DNA of 58,322 nucleotides from Oscillospiraceae bacterium (GTDB taxonomy: Bacteria > Bacillota > Clostridia > Oscillospirales > Oscillospiraceae): NCBI GenBank assembly GCA_902779945.1, contig CACZDN010000021.1:1-58322 (forward strand). The letters are read 5' to 3'. Position 1 is the stretch's first letter. Each line of letters opens with the position of its first letter. Below the pieces are notes generated by a model that worked only from the letters and a program-made list of their open reading frames with translations, made no database searches and had not been told where the DNA came from. Positions 1 through 9,900 of this stretch are shown in pieces. The translations under genes and the position numbers were made by a program.

Positions 1-245
1 AATTTCTCAATATACATTATATGCGAATATCAGAAGAAAAGCAAGGCAGAAGAAGCCCAGGTGCTAACCTGCTCGCCGTGAGCAAGAAAGCGACTGGGCT
101 TATCTCTTACAACGTTCTCTTGTTTCTGCGGATTTCATGCAGACTTTTGTGCAACACTTTGTTTGTGCTTGCTAAAAAAGGTTTTGGCCCAAGAAAAGCG
201 GTTGGAAATATAAACCGACATGCCATGCCGTTTCAAAAATACGTT
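1..245. other. gene-free stretch
   Basis: No convincing gene is seen. Open frames here lack a recognisable protein, a ribosome binding site, or both, and the stretch runs straight into a small inverted-repeat element at 246. Confidence 0.5.
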
Positions 246-400
246 AAGGCAATACCGCATAATTCGGCAAGAGCAGATCCTGAGAAAAATTGGGTTCTGA
301 TAAAGGCACTTTTTCGCAGATGTACTTTGTGTACCTCAAGATGAAATCAGGGCGCAAGTTTTCCAGGAGATGCCGCAGGCGGATTGTGCGGTGTTTCCTT
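246..400 (+). repeat. family 1 TIR element (MITE-like), full copy A
   Basis: A 155-bp unit with imperfect terminal inverted repeats. The left end reads AAGGCAATACCGCATAATTC, and the right end is its inverse with four changes in the first 20 bases. Other copies occur near 6605, 6712, 12756, 21764, 24063, 40313 and 47289. No open frame of interest is inside. The size and ends resemble a non-autonomous mobile element. Confidence 0.75.
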
Positions 401-467
401 AAAACAGTCTTACGGGTGCCGGCGCCCCCCGGCGGCCCGCGCGGTATAGATCAGAATAATGCAAACA

Positions 468-507
468 GCCCCGGCGAAAACGTATGATGTTACGTATTCG
501 CCGGGGC
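468..507. terminator. GC-rich hairpin downstream of ridA
   Basis: GCCCCGGCGAA (468-478) pairs perfectly with 497-507, and an inner ACGTA/TACGT pairing extends the stem. It lies about 90 bases past the ridA stop on the minus strand. The following bases on that strand are only weakly T-rich (TGTTTGCATT), so it is a possible rather than a strong terminator. Confidence 0.4.
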
Positions 508-596
508 AAATGCATATTTTGAGATTTTCTCTGCCAGGCCGCCGGGTATCGCCCCTACAAAGGCAATCGAGCTTTTTTCGTAGCCCTGTTATGCAG

Positions 597-968
597 TCAC
601 AGCTCCGCGATGAGCTCGATCTCGCAGAGGACGTCTTTGGGCAGGGCTTTGACCGCAACGCAGGAGCGGGCGGGCTTGCCGGTGAAGTATCTGGCGTAGA
701 CCGCGTTGAAGGCGGCAAAGTCGCCCATATCCGCGAGGAAGCAGACGGTCTTCACCACGGCCTCAAAGCCGAGGCCGTTTTCCGTCAGCAGCGCGCCGAG
801 ATTGCGGCAGCAGCGGTCTGCCTGCTGCTCGATGGTGGTGCCGTCGATCTCCCCGGTCTCGGGGATGATGGCGATCTGCCCGGAGGTGAAGAGAAAGCCG
901 TTGGCCGAAATCGCCTGCGAATAGGGTCCGATGGCGGCGGGAGCCTTGGGAGTGGATGTCACGTTCAT
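597..968 (-). CDS. ridA: RidA/YjgF family enamine/imine deaminase
   Basis: This 123-residue protein has the usual RidA length. It carries the N-terminal GPYSQA motif (residues 13-18) and the C-terminal ARSCVAV segment, whose arginine binds the substrate carboxylate in this family. RidA proteins hydrolyse reactive 2-aminoacrylate-type enamines made by PLP enzymes and act as cytoplasmic trimers. The start is ATG at 968, preceded by AAGGAG 8 bases upstream. It lies 160 bases downstream of the PFOR stop on the same strand with no strong terminator between, so co-transcription is possible. Family assignment is secure; the exact substrate is not visible. Confidence 0.9.
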   Translation of the reverse strand: MNVTSTPKAPAAIGPYSQAISANGFLFTSGQIAIIPETGEIDGTTIEQQADRCCRNLGALLTENGLGFEAVVKTVCFLADMGDFAAFNAVYARYFTGKPARSCVAVKALPKDVLCEIELIAEL

Positions 969-1128
969 GATCGTTTCTCCTTATCAATAGATTCTGTTCG
1001 GGACCGTCTCGGAGACGGCGCCGTCCGGAGCGAAGACGGTACGCATACGCCGTAAATCCCCATGCGGCAAGCCTCGCGACAGTAAACGACAGAATGCTTT
1101 GCCGCTTCGCTCCACAAAGTGGCAGCGC

Positions 1129-4100
1129 TTACTTTCCGGCCATGGCCTTGTACTGGGCGTAGCGGCGGGCGGTGAATGCCTCGGCCTCCCGGAAGAGGAG
1201 CTCGGCGCGTTCGGGGAAGGTGCGGGTCAGAGAGGCGAAGCGCACCTCGCCCATCATGAACTCGCGCAGTTTTCCGTTGGGCTCTTTGCTGTCGAGCACG
1301 AAGGGGTTGAGACCTTTGTCCAGATTCTCGGGGATGTAGCGGAACAGGGGCCAGTAGCCGCACTCCACGGCCAGCTTCTCCTCCGCCATGGCCTTGCCCA
1401 TGCCGTTGACGAGACCGTGGTTGATGCAGGGCGCATAGGCGATGATGAGGGAAGGACCCTTGTGGGCTTCGGCCTCCTTGAGCGCCGTGATGAGCTGGGC
1501 GGGATTTGCGCCCATGGCGACCTTGGCGACGTACACGTTGTCGTAGACCATCGCCATGCGGCCCAGGTCCTTCTTTGCCGTGGCCTTGCCGGCGTTGGCA
1601 AACTGTGCCACCGCGCCGATGGAGGTGGCCTTGGAGGCCTGGCCGCCGGTGTTGGAATAGACCTCGGTATCCACGACGAGGATATTCACGTCAATGCCGG
1701 AGGCGAGAACGTGGTCCAGCCCGCCGTAGCCGATATCGTAGGCCCAGCCGTCGCCGCCGTACATCCACATGGTCTTCCTGACCAGCGCGTCCGTGCGCTT
1801 CCGGAGCCACTTGACGTCCTCACAGCCGCAGCTTGTCGCGGCGAGGGCGTCCTTGAGCGCGTCGGAAACCGCGCGCGTCTCGTCGGGATCGTCGCCCTTT
1901 TCGAGCCATGCCCGCAGCGCGGCCTTCAAATTCCCGTCGCCGGTGGCTGCAAGCGCGGCCTCGGCGTGGGCCTTTGCCTGGCGGCGCATCTGCTCCACGC
2001 TCAGGCACATGCCGAGGGAATATTCGGCGTTGTTCTCAAACAGGGAGTTGGAGGGCGCGGGGCCGTAGCCCTTTGCGGTCCTGGCATAGGGGAAGGTGGG
2101 CGTGGAGGAGCCGACGACATAGGTGCAGCCGGTTGCGTCCGCGATGTACATGCGCTCGCCGAAGAGCTGGGTCATGAGCTTCATATAGGGGGCCTCGCCG
2201 CAGCCGGCGCAGGAGCCGTTGAACTCGTACAGCGGGCGCTGGTACTGGCTGCCCCGGACGCTGAACTTGTCCATGGGATTGTCCTTCACAGGCAGATTCA
2301 CGAGGTAATCCCAATTGGGCTGCTCGTGCATCTGGCTCTCCAGCGGCTCCATGACGAGGGCCTTCTCCTTCGCGGGGCAGACGTTGGCGCAGGAGGAGCA
2401 GCCCTGGCAGTCGACGGGATCGACCTGGATGCGGTAGCTGTAATTCTCGAAGCCCTTGCCGACAGCCTTCTTGACGACCATACCCTCGGGCCCTGCGGCC
2501 TTCTCCGCCTCGGTGACGAGGAAGGGACGGATGCAGGCGTGCGGACACACGAGCGAGCACATGTTGCAGCCGATGCAGTTTTCGGGGACCCACTTCGGCA
2601 CATTGGTGGCGATGCCGCGGCGCTCGTACTTCGAGGTCTCCACCGGGCTCACGCCGTCGGCGTAGGGCATGAACTTCGAGACGGGGATCTTGTCGCCGGC
2701 CTGGCGGTTGACGGGGATCTGAATGTCGCGGATGTAAGAGGGAAGCGCGGGATCAACGGCGGGCTGTTCATCTTTGAGCTCGCGCCAGGCGGCGGGGACC
2801 TCGATCTTCTTCACGGAGGCGAGACCGGCGTCGACCGCGGCGCAGTTCATGCCGACGATCTTCTCGCCCTTTTTGGAGTAGGTCTTGACGATGGCCTGTT
2901 TCATGTACTCGACTGCGTCCTCGATGGGCAGCACGCCGGAGAGCTTGAAGAAGGCGGATTGGAGCACGGTGTTCGTGCGGTTGCCGAGACCGATCTGCTG
3001 GGCGATGTCGGTGGCGTCGATGGTGTAGAAGCTCAGGCCGCGTTCGGCGATGATGCGCTTGGCGCGGTTCGGCAGATGCTCCTCGATACCCGCCATGTCC
3101 CAGTCGGTATTGAGCAGGAAGGTCCCGCCCGGCTTGATCTCGCTGACGATGTCGAAGTCCTTCATATAGCTCTGCTTGTGGCAGGCCACAAAGTCGGCCA
3201 TCGTCACATAGTAGGTCGAGCGGATCGGCTCGTGCCCAAAGCGCAGATGGCTCTTGGTCACGCCGCCGGACTTTTTGGAGTCATATTCAAAGTAGGCCTG
3301 GGCGTACTGGTCGGTGTTGTCGCCGATGATCTTGATGGAGTTCTTGTTCGCGCCGACCGTGCCGTCGGAGCCGAGACCCCAGAACTTGCAGGAGATGATG
3401 CTCTTGCCGGAGGTGACGATGTTCTCGCCTACGGGCAGGGAGGTGAAGGTCACGTCGTCGTCGATGCCGACGGTGAAGTGGTTCTTCCGCTCGCCGGACA
3501 TGTTGTCGAATACGGCCTTCATATGCGCGGGGATCGTATCCTTGGAGGAGAGCCCGTAGCGTCCGCCGAGGACCGGGACGGCGGCGAAGGCGGTGTCGCG
3601 CAGCGCGGTGCACACATCCTCAAACAGCGGCTCGCCCGCAGCGCCGGGCTCCTTGGTGCGGTCGAGGACGGAGAGAATCTTCACGCTCGCGGGCAGGGCG
3701 GCGGCCAGGTGTCTGGCCGAGAAGGGCCGGTAGAGGTGGACCTGTACCATGCCGACCTTCTCGCCGCGCTCGACGAGGTAGTCCACCACCTCGTGAAGCG
3801 TCTCGCAGACGGAGCCCATCGCGACGATGACGCGCTCCGCGTCCGGCGCGCCGTAGTAGTTAAAGAGCCGGTAATCCCGGCCGGTCAGTCTGCTGACTGC
3901 GTCCATCTGCTCCTGCACGATGTCGGGCAGGGCGTTATAGGCCGAGTTGCAGGCCTCGCGGGACTGGAAGAAGGTGTCGGGGTTCTGGAGGGTGGAGCGG
4001 ATGGTCGGATGCTCGGAGTTGAGCGCGTGGTCGCGGAAGCGCTGCACGGCGTCCCAGTCGAGGATCCTGCCCAGATCGTCGTAGTCCAGAAGCTCGATCT

Positions 4101-4650
4101 TCTGGATCTCATGGCTGGTGCGGAAGCCGTCGAAGAAGTGCATGAAGGGGATGGAGCCCTTGATGGCGCTCAGGTGCGCGACCGCGCCGATGTCCATGCA
4201 CTCCTGCACGCTGGCGGAGGCGAGCATGGCAAAGCCGGTCTGGCGGCAGGCCATGGCGTCGGAGTGGTCGCCGAAGATGGAGATGGAATGGGTGCCGACG
4301 GTGCGCGCCGCGACGTGCATCACGCCGGGGAGCATGGAGCCCGCGATGCGGAACATCGGCGGGATCATCAGCATCAGACCCTGGGAAGCGGTGTAGGTCG
4401 TGGCGAGAGAGCCGGTCTCCAGCGCGCCGTGGAGCGCGCCGCAGGCGCCTGACTCGGCCTGCAGCTCGACGAGCTGCACGGGCTGCCCGAAGAGGTTCTT
4501 CTTGCCGTGCGCGGCCCAGTCGTCCACATGGTCCGCCATGGGACTGGACGGCGTAATGGGGTAGATCGCGGCGACCTCGGTGAACGCGTAGGAGACATAC
4601 GCGGCGGCCTCGTTGCCGTCCATGGTTTTGAACACTTTTGCTTCTGCCAT
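1129..4650 (-). CDS. nifJ: pyruvate:ferredoxin (flavodoxin) oxidoreductase
   Basis: The 1173-residue single-chain PFOR oxidatively decarboxylates pyruvate with CoA to acetyl-CoA, CO2 and reduced ferredoxin in the cytoplasm. The N-terminal domain begins with the YPITPSSPMA stretch. Two [4Fe-4S] motifs follow near residue 691 (CIGCNMCSLVCP) and residue 746 (CQGCSSCANVCP), and the thiamine-diphosphate domain near 963 carries GDGWAYDIGYGG and DTEVYSNTGGQ. An in-frame ATG lies 45 bases upstream, but the start at 4650 has GGAAGG at good spacing and matches the family N-terminus. A sigma-70-like promoter at 4812-4840 gives a leader of about 155 bases with a hairpin. Length and motifs are complete. 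Confidence 0.96.
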   Translation of the reverse strand: MAEAKVFKTMDGNEAAAYVSYAFTEVAAIYPITPSSPMADHVDDWAAHGKKNLFGQPVQLVELQAESGACGALHGALETGSLATTYTASQGLMLMIPPMFRIAGSMLPGVMHVAARTVGTHSISIFGDHSDAMACRQTGFAMLASASVQECMDIGAVAHLSAIKGSIPFMHFFDGFRTSHEIQKIELLDYDDLGRILDWDAVQRFRDHALNSEHPTIRSTLQNPDTFFQSREACNSAYNALPDIVQEQMDAVSRLTGRDYRLFNYYGAPDAERVIVAMGSVCETLHEVVDYLVERGEKVGMVQVHLYRPFSARHLAAALPASVKILSVLDRTKEPGAAGEPLFEDVCTALRDTAFAAVPVLGGRYGLSSKDTIPAHMKAVFDNMSGERKNHFTVGIDDDVTFTSLPVGENIVTSGKSIISCKFWGLGSDGTVGANKNSIKIIGDNTDQYAQAYFEYDSKKSGGVTKSHLRFGHEPIRSTYYVTMADFVACHKQSYMKDFDIVSEIKPGGTFLLNTDWDMAGIEEHLPNRAKRIIAERGLSFYTIDATDIAQQIGLGNRTNTVLQSAFFKLSGVLPIEDAVEYMKQAIVKTYSKKGEKIVGMNCAAVDAGLASVKKIEVPAAWRELKDEQPAVDPALPSYIRDIQIPVNRQAGDKIPVSKFMPYADGVSPVETSKYERRGIATNVPKWVPENCIGCNMCSLVCPHACIRPFLVTEAEKAAGPEGMVVKKAVGKGFENYSYRIQVDPVDCQGCSSCANVCPAKEKALVMEPLESQMHEQPNWDYLVNLPVKDNPMDKFSVRGSQYQRPLYEFNGSCAGCGEAPYMKLMTQLFGERMYIADATGCTYVVGSSTPTFPYARTAKGYGPAPSNSLFENNAEYSLGMCLSVEQMRRQAKAHAEAALAATGDGNLKAALRAWLEKGDDPDETRAVSDALKDALAATSCGCEDVKWLRKRTDALVRKTMWMYGGDGWAYDIGYGGLDHVLASGIDVNILVVDTEVYSNTGGQASKATSIGAVAQFANAGKATAKKDLGRMAMVYDNVYVAKVAMGANPAQLITALKEAEAHKGPSLIIAYAPCINHGLVNGMGKAMAEEKLAVECGYWPLFRYIPENLDKGLNPFVLDSKEPNGKLREFMMGEVRFASLTRTFPERAELLFREAEAFTARRYAQYKAMAGK

Positions 4651-4696
4651 AGTACAGATCCTTCCTTCTGTGTATTTTGGTATCAGCGCAATCAAA

Positions 4697-4722
4697 ACAG
4701 CAGAGGCTTCCGCCTCTGCTGT
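4697..4722 (-). promoter_or_regulatory. hairpin in the PFOR 5' leader
   Basis: A perfect 11-bp stem (4697-4707 with 4712-4722) and 4-base loop sit between the PFOR promoter and start codon. On the minus strand it is followed by TTTTGATT, a weak U tract. It could be an attenuator or a stabilising hairpin. No known riboswitch consensus was recognised in the leader. Confidence 0.4.
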
Positions 4723-4811
4723 GGTTTACAGGTTGAAACTCAGGACATGCTCTACGCGGGTGAGCTCGGATTCCGCGCGGCCGCAGTCCCGATTCCGGAG
4801 GCTTCGCCGCC

Positions 4812-4840
4812 ATTATATACCTCCTGACAGTTTTATACAA
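4812..4840 (-). promoter_or_regulatory. predicted promoter of PFOR
   Basis: On the minus strand TTGTAT (4835-4840) and TATAAT (4812-4817) are separated by 17 bases. The position is right for a transcript reading into the PFOR gene. Confidence 0.65.
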
Positions 4841-4874
4841 GGGTGGATTGCGGCGATACATGGCATCACACGGC

Positions 4875-4906
4875 AAAAAACAAAGGAGACCTTGCGGTCC
4901 CCTTTG
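4875..4906 (-). terminator. intrinsic terminator
   Basis: The stem CAAAGGAGACC / GGTCCCCTTTG (4881-4906, one mismatch) is followed by six Ts on the minus strand, ending the transcript of the secreted protein at 4976. On the plus strand it is followed by CTTTTTG, so it may act both ways. Confidence 0.75.
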
Positions 4907-4975
4907 CTTTTTGATAATGCCGTGTTCTGCCGGAAAGCGTTATTCCAGCATGAACGAGGTAAGAAGTGACTGGAA

Positions 4976-5863
4976 TCAGCCGTAGCACGTCATCTGATTC
5001 AGATTCGAGCAGTTCTTGAACGCCTTCGCGCCAATCACCTCAACGCTGTTGGGAAGCGAAACGGAAGTGATCGTGGTATTCCCTTCAAAGGCAGACTCGC
5101 CGATGGCCTTCACCGGGAGGTCCTTATAGGTCGCGGGAACGACGACAGCGGAATCGGTACCATTGTACTTCGTAAGGGTAGCAGCGTTCCCGGAAACCGA
5201 GAATACGAAGTCGGACTGCTCCTCGAGCGTCAGCGTGATCGTCCTGGATTCCAGCGTGCTCTTGCCGTTGCTGACGAAGACGCGGTACTGGCGGTTTGCG
5301 TATCTCTCGGCCATGGTGAAGGTGAAGGTGCCGGAGTTGTTGGTGAAATCGTTCCACGCGCTGTTCGGGTTGAGACGATACTGCCACCTGTAACTGGTGG
5401 TGCCGGGCGCGACGATCTTCATTACGACCGTTTCGCCGGCCGCCGCGCTCACATCGATCAGGTCCTGGCAGATCTGATAGGGGCCGTCTTCAAATACAGC
5501 CTCATCGATGTATTCCTCATCAGAGGCCACAAGAATGATTTCGTCGTCTTCCGCAGCACCGTCGTTTTCGTCATCGTCATCGGTGCTGACGTTCTCCGCG
5601 CCGGAAGCATCCGCGGCGGCTTCATCGCCGCCCTCATCGGTTCCGGCAGCCACATCAGTTTCACCCTCGACGACACCGACAATATCCTCCGGATCGTCGA
5701 CTGCCTCGATGCATTCCTTCTCATTGCCGGACTCGGCACAAGGATCTTCCCCGCAGACTTCTTCGATGCCGACGTCTTCGGCAAAGACGTTGACAGGCAG
5801 CGCAAGGGACGCAAGCATGAGTATTGCCAGAAGAAGGCACAGCAGTTTTTTCTGTTCATGCAA
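4976..5863 (-). CDS. secreted BspA-like protein with Ig-like and LRR_5 segments
   Basis: A 295-residue predicted secreted protein. Residues 1-29 form a signal peptide (KLLCLLLAILMLASLALPV core, cut near VFA-ED). Residues 30-125 are very rich in Asp/Glu. An Ig-like beta stretch follows around 135-215 (YRWQYR, YRVFVSNG), then a BspA-type leucine-rich repeat segment (IGESAFEGNTTITSVSLP) to the end. BspA-like proteins usually have many more repeats, so this is short, perhaps truncated at NLNQMTCYG. The reading frame opens at TTG (5863) without a clear ribosome binding site, so the start is uncertain. An intrinsic terminator follows. A decayed relative lies immediately upstream. Confidence 0.7.
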   Translation of the reverse strand: MHEQKKLLCLLLAILMLASLALPVNVFAEDVGIEEVCGEDPCAESGNEKECIEAVDDPEDIVGVVEGETDVAAGTDEGGDEAAADASGAENVSTDDDDENDGAAEDDEIILVASDEEYIDEAVFEDGPYQICQDLIDVSAAAGETVVMKIVAPGTTSYRWQYRLNPNSAWNDFTNNSGTFTFTMAERYANRQYRVFVSNGKSTLESRTITLTLEEQSDFVFSVSGNAATLTKYNGTDSAVVVPATYKDLPVKAIGESAFEGNTTITSVSLPNSVEVIGAKAFKNCSNLNQMTCYG

Positions 5864-5932
5864 TAATCCGCCATTATCATATTTGCCGCAGATGATGATT
5901 CTGGCTGCGGCGTACAGATTTTGGGCGCTGCC

Positions 5933-6504
5933 TCACGGAAATCTGTAGTTGATGGGATAGAGCTCAATTCTGTCCTGAGGGCGCATGCTCTTTACATACG
6001 TTTCGGTTTTCCTGCGGATCTTCGCTTTCAGCCGGATATCGGCGGGAGCGATAAGATAAAGCAAAAGCGGCAGCAGCTCAAAATGCGGAGCCGACTGCAG
6101 AGAACGAAAATCACCGACAACAAAGGCATACCCATATTCTTCCGCTCAGCGCTGGGCGTAGCTCCCCTCGATGCCGTAAATGACAACGGGATCAGGAAAA
6201 GCGTCCGCGCCGATGAATGCTGTGCTTTCCGGGATATACGCGGTGCCAGCCGATCGGCATTCAGAAAGGCGCGCTCGCCGATCTGTGCGAGTCCGTCCTG
6301 AAAGACTGCCGTCCCGATGGAGGTGCCGTAGAAGGCCTCCTCCCCGACCGTGCGCAGAGACGACGGAAAAACAGCCGTAAAGCGCGGATCCTCATATGCC
6401 TCCGCTTCCGCGGCAGCCGGCGCGACGATCACAGGGCAGAATGCGGAAAAGAGAACGGCGGCGACCAGAACAAACAGAATCCGTTTTGCCGTCGCGGTTT
6501 TCAT
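5933..6504 (-). pseudogene. decayed secreted leucine-rich-repeat (BspA-like) protein
   Basis: The gene starts with a signal peptide (KRILFVLVAAVLFSAFCP) and LRR_5 units (SLRTVGEEAFYGTSIGTAVF, IGERAFLNADRL). A one-base shift near 6244-6250 then moves the LRR sequence to another frame, where AYIPESTAFIGADAF and VVIYGIEGSYAQR continue. An in-frame TGA at 6146-6148 interrupts it, followed by AEEYGYAFVVGDF and a basic C-terminus ending YPINYRFP at 5933. Two independent lesions make a pseudogene more likely than a sequencing error. With the 4976-5863 gene it appears to be a degraded pair of surface-protein genes. Confidence 0.75.
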
Positions 6505-6604
6505 TTTGCATCTCCCCTTTTTTGATCAGCCAAAATGTTATAATCTTCCTCTATAATAATAGCACAAAAGGCGTCCGCTGCAATGCTCAATGACACAAAA
6601 TTCT

Positions 6605-6711
6605 AAGGCAATACCGCGCAATTCGCCTGCGGCATCTCCTGGAAAATTTGCGCCCTGATTTCGTCCCTTTTTCTTGAGGTACACAAAGTACATCTGCGAA
6701 AAAGTGCCTTT
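6605..6711 (-). repeat. family 1 element, truncated copy B1
   Basis: Starts with AAGGCAATACCGCGCAATTC and matches other family 1 copies through the GAGGTACACAAAGTACATCTG core, but lacks the distal inverted repeat. It is joined directly to a complete copy at 6712. Confidence 0.7.
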
Positions 6712-6875
6712 AAGGCAACACCGCACAATTCGCCTTCGGCGCCTCCTGGAAAAATTAGCGCCCTGATTTTGTCACTTTTTCTTGCAATACACAAAGTATT
6801 CCTGCGAAAAAATGCCTTCATCAGAACCCAAATTTTTTCAGGATTCGCTCTCGCCGAATTATGCGGTGTTGCCCT
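6712..6875 (-). repeat. family 1 element, full copy B2
   Basis: A 164-bp copy with both terminal repeats (AAGGCAACACCGCACAATTC at the left, the inverse ATGCGGTGTTGCCCT at the right), abutting the truncated copy B1. The tandem arrangement suggests insertion next to, or recombination between, two copies. Confidence 0.7.
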
Positions 6876-6965
6876 AAAAAACCATAAATCGCTTACAGAT
6901 CCCCAAAAAGCTGCTCGCCGTGCCGGCGCATTCTGACGCACGACGGCTGCGGCGCTGCGAGCCGA

Positions 6966-9900
6966 TCAGATCCCCCGGAACGCAAAGCGCAGCTCCAGAT
7001 CCTTTCCGGCGGGGAGCAGGTATTCGGGGTGCGTCTTGGCGCCCCAGCTGTTGTCGCCGCCGACGCCCATCTGCCCAAGCGCCGCGCGCACCACGGTGTA
7101 GTGGACCTCCGGCAGCTCATAGTCGTGCGCGGCGTTCTCCAGCTCGTGCGGGGTCCAGGGGAGGGCGCTGAAGCTCAGCTCGTCCCCGGAAAACTCCATG
7201 CCTCTCCCGTACCGGTCCACGACCCGCGCCCAGCGCACGCCGCATCTGTTCCCGCACTCCTGCGGCACAAGATAGCGGGCCATGCTCTCGCGCACACCCT
7301 TCTCGTACACGCCGAGCTTCGCGCCGTGCTGCCGGTCGGCGTAGGTCTCCTCGGGACCCAGACCGTACCAGATCACCCGGTCAAAGTCCGCGCTGAGCTT
7401 GAAGAGCACGCCGAACTCCGGCATGTCGCAAAGCCCTTCGACCGCCTTGTACGACAGCGTGGTCTCTACCGTGCCGTCGCCGAAGACCTCGTAGCGGATG
7501 CGGCAGCCGCTCACGGGTGCGGTGGGCAGCAGATACTCAAAGCTGACCGCGACGCTGTGTTCCCTCTCCTCCACCTCCGGGAAGAGCGGGGCCTGCGGGC
7601 CGATGCCGATGGCGTAGAGGCTTGCGATCTTCCACTGGGCATAACGCTGGGGCATCCCGCAGCCGCGGTCGTTGTCGATCGGCGCGCGCCAGAAGTTCGG
7701 CATGGGGATTTGCTCGATGAGCTCCGTGCCGCCATAGACGTAGGACGTGAGCCCGCCGCGGATCGCGGAGAACTGGGCCGAGAAGTTCTTTCCGTATACG
7801 CCGAGATTCCACTTGCCCCGCACCACGCGGAGGGGCTCCGTACAGGAAAACGCGGGCCGTGTGCGCTTTAAGATCTTCTGCCCGAAGGCGACCTCGTGCC
7901 CGGCCTTTGCCCAGGGGGTATCCCCCCGCAGACGGAAGGACAGCGTCAGCGCAAACTCCGGCAGGGGCTTGCCGAGACCGGCGGCCGCCTCCTCCTGCAC
8001 GCGCATCTCCGCCGCAAAAGTCTCCGGCAGCGCGAAGCGCTCTTCCGACAGCGGCGGCACCGCGATCGACAGCGGCATCTGCTTCCAGAGCTCCCCGTCC
8101 TTCTGCAGAAGCAGGACGGCGGCGTATGTATCGGCGTTCAAAAAGAGGTTCCTGTTTTTGACCGTGAAGCCCGTGTCATCAAACTCGACGACGATGCTGC
8201 GATAGTTGTATTTGACCTCCTGCATCTTGGGGGAGGGGCTGCGGTCGCCGCCGTAGACGATGCCGTTGCCGCTGAAATTGCCGTCGGTAGGCCGCTCGCC
8301 GCAGTCGCCGCCGTAGGCCTGGAACCAGCGCCCATAGCGGTCCTTCCGGCAGAGCGACTGGTCCGCAAAGTCCCAGATGAAGCCGCCCTGATACCGCGGC
8401 TCTCTGTCGGAGAGCTCGGTGTACTTGTGCATCGCACCGCAGGAGTTGCCCATCGCGTGGGCGTACTCACAGAGAATGAAGGGCTTGCCCGGGCGCTCGC
8501 GGAGAAAGCGTTCGACCTCGGCGGCGGGGGTGTACATCTGGCTCTCGATGTCGCTGGTGTCGGGATAGCTGCGGTCGTTGAAGATGCCCTCGTAGTGAAC
8601 AAGGCGGTGAGGATCGAGACGGCGGAACAGCTCGCTCATCTCATGGATGACGCTGCCGCCGAAGCTCTCGTTGCCGCAGGACCAGATCAGCACACAGGGG
8701 TGGTTTTTGTCCCGCTGGAAGGTGCTGTTGACGCGGTCGAGCAGCAGCGGCGCAAATTCCCGATGGTCCTTCGGAATCACGTACTCAGGCCCCGCCTGCT
8801 TCCGGAAGAGCGCGTCCCAGCTCCCGTGGGTCTCCATATTGTTCTCGTCCATGACGTAGAGACCGTACTCGTCGCAGAGCGCGTACAGCGCGGACTGGTT
8901 GGGGTAGTGGCAGGTGCGGATGGCGTTGATGTTGTTCTGCTTCATGGTCACAATGTCGCGCAGAAGCTCCTCCCGGTCGGGCACGCGCCCCTGCCTGGAG
9001 CTGAAATCGTGGCGGTTCACGCCCTTGAAGACGATGCGCTTTCCGTTGAGCAGCATGAGCCCGTCTCTGAGCTCAAAGCGCCGGAAGCCGACGCGCTGGC
9101 GGATCACACCGCTGACAGCGCCGTCGGCGCCGCAGATCTCGATCAGCAGATCATAGAGGCAGGGCCGCTCCGCACTCCAGAGCTTCGGCGCAGAGACTAT
9201 AAGCTCCGCCATGGCCTCGCCGTCCTCAAAGAAAGCCTCGCCCTTTGCCGTGAGACGGCCGCCGTCCAGCAGTGAGAGACGCAGGCTGCCCCTGCCCCTG
9301 GTGACGGCGCTGAGCTCCACCGTCCCGACGCCGAAATCCTCGCTCAGCAGCGGCACGACGGACAGATCGCGCACCGCCGTCTCCGGGACGAGGCAGAGCC
9401 ACACGCTGCGGTATATGCCGGAGAAGCGGTAAAAATCCTGATCCTCAAACCAGCTCCCCGGCGTCCACTTGAATACCCGCACGGCAAGGCGGTTCTCCCC
9501 CTCATGAAGCCACGGGCTCAGATCGAAGGCCGCCGGGGTGAAGCTGTCCTCGCTGTAGCCGGCGTACTGCCCGTTGACCCAGAGCGCAAAGCCGCTCTCC
9601 ACACCCTCAAACAAAATCTGTACCTCGCCCCCGAAGAAGCGCGAAGGAAGCGTGAAATCGAGCACGTAGTCCGCCACGGGGTTGAAGACCGTGGGCATCT
9701 CCCCGGGCGCAAGCTCCTCATACGGGTCCCACGGGTACTGGATGTTGACATAGGCGGGCCTGTCCCAGCCCTCCATCTGGATATGCGCCGGCACGCGGAT
9801 CGTGTCCCAGCCGCTCACGTCATAGTCCCTGCTCCAGAAGCCCTCGGGCGCAGCGGAAGGATTTCTGGCGTAATGAAAGCGCCACAGGCCGTCCAGCGGT

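Noticed and set aside
21-344. 107-codon open frame at the window start
   Set aside because: It runs into a repeat element, lacks a ribosome binding site and resembles no protein.
1099-4452. Long plus-strand open frame of 1117 codons opposite PFOR
   Set aside because: It is the antisense shadow of the GC-rich PFOR gene; its composition is Gly/Ala/Val/His-rich with no domain, and PFOR on the other strand is certain.
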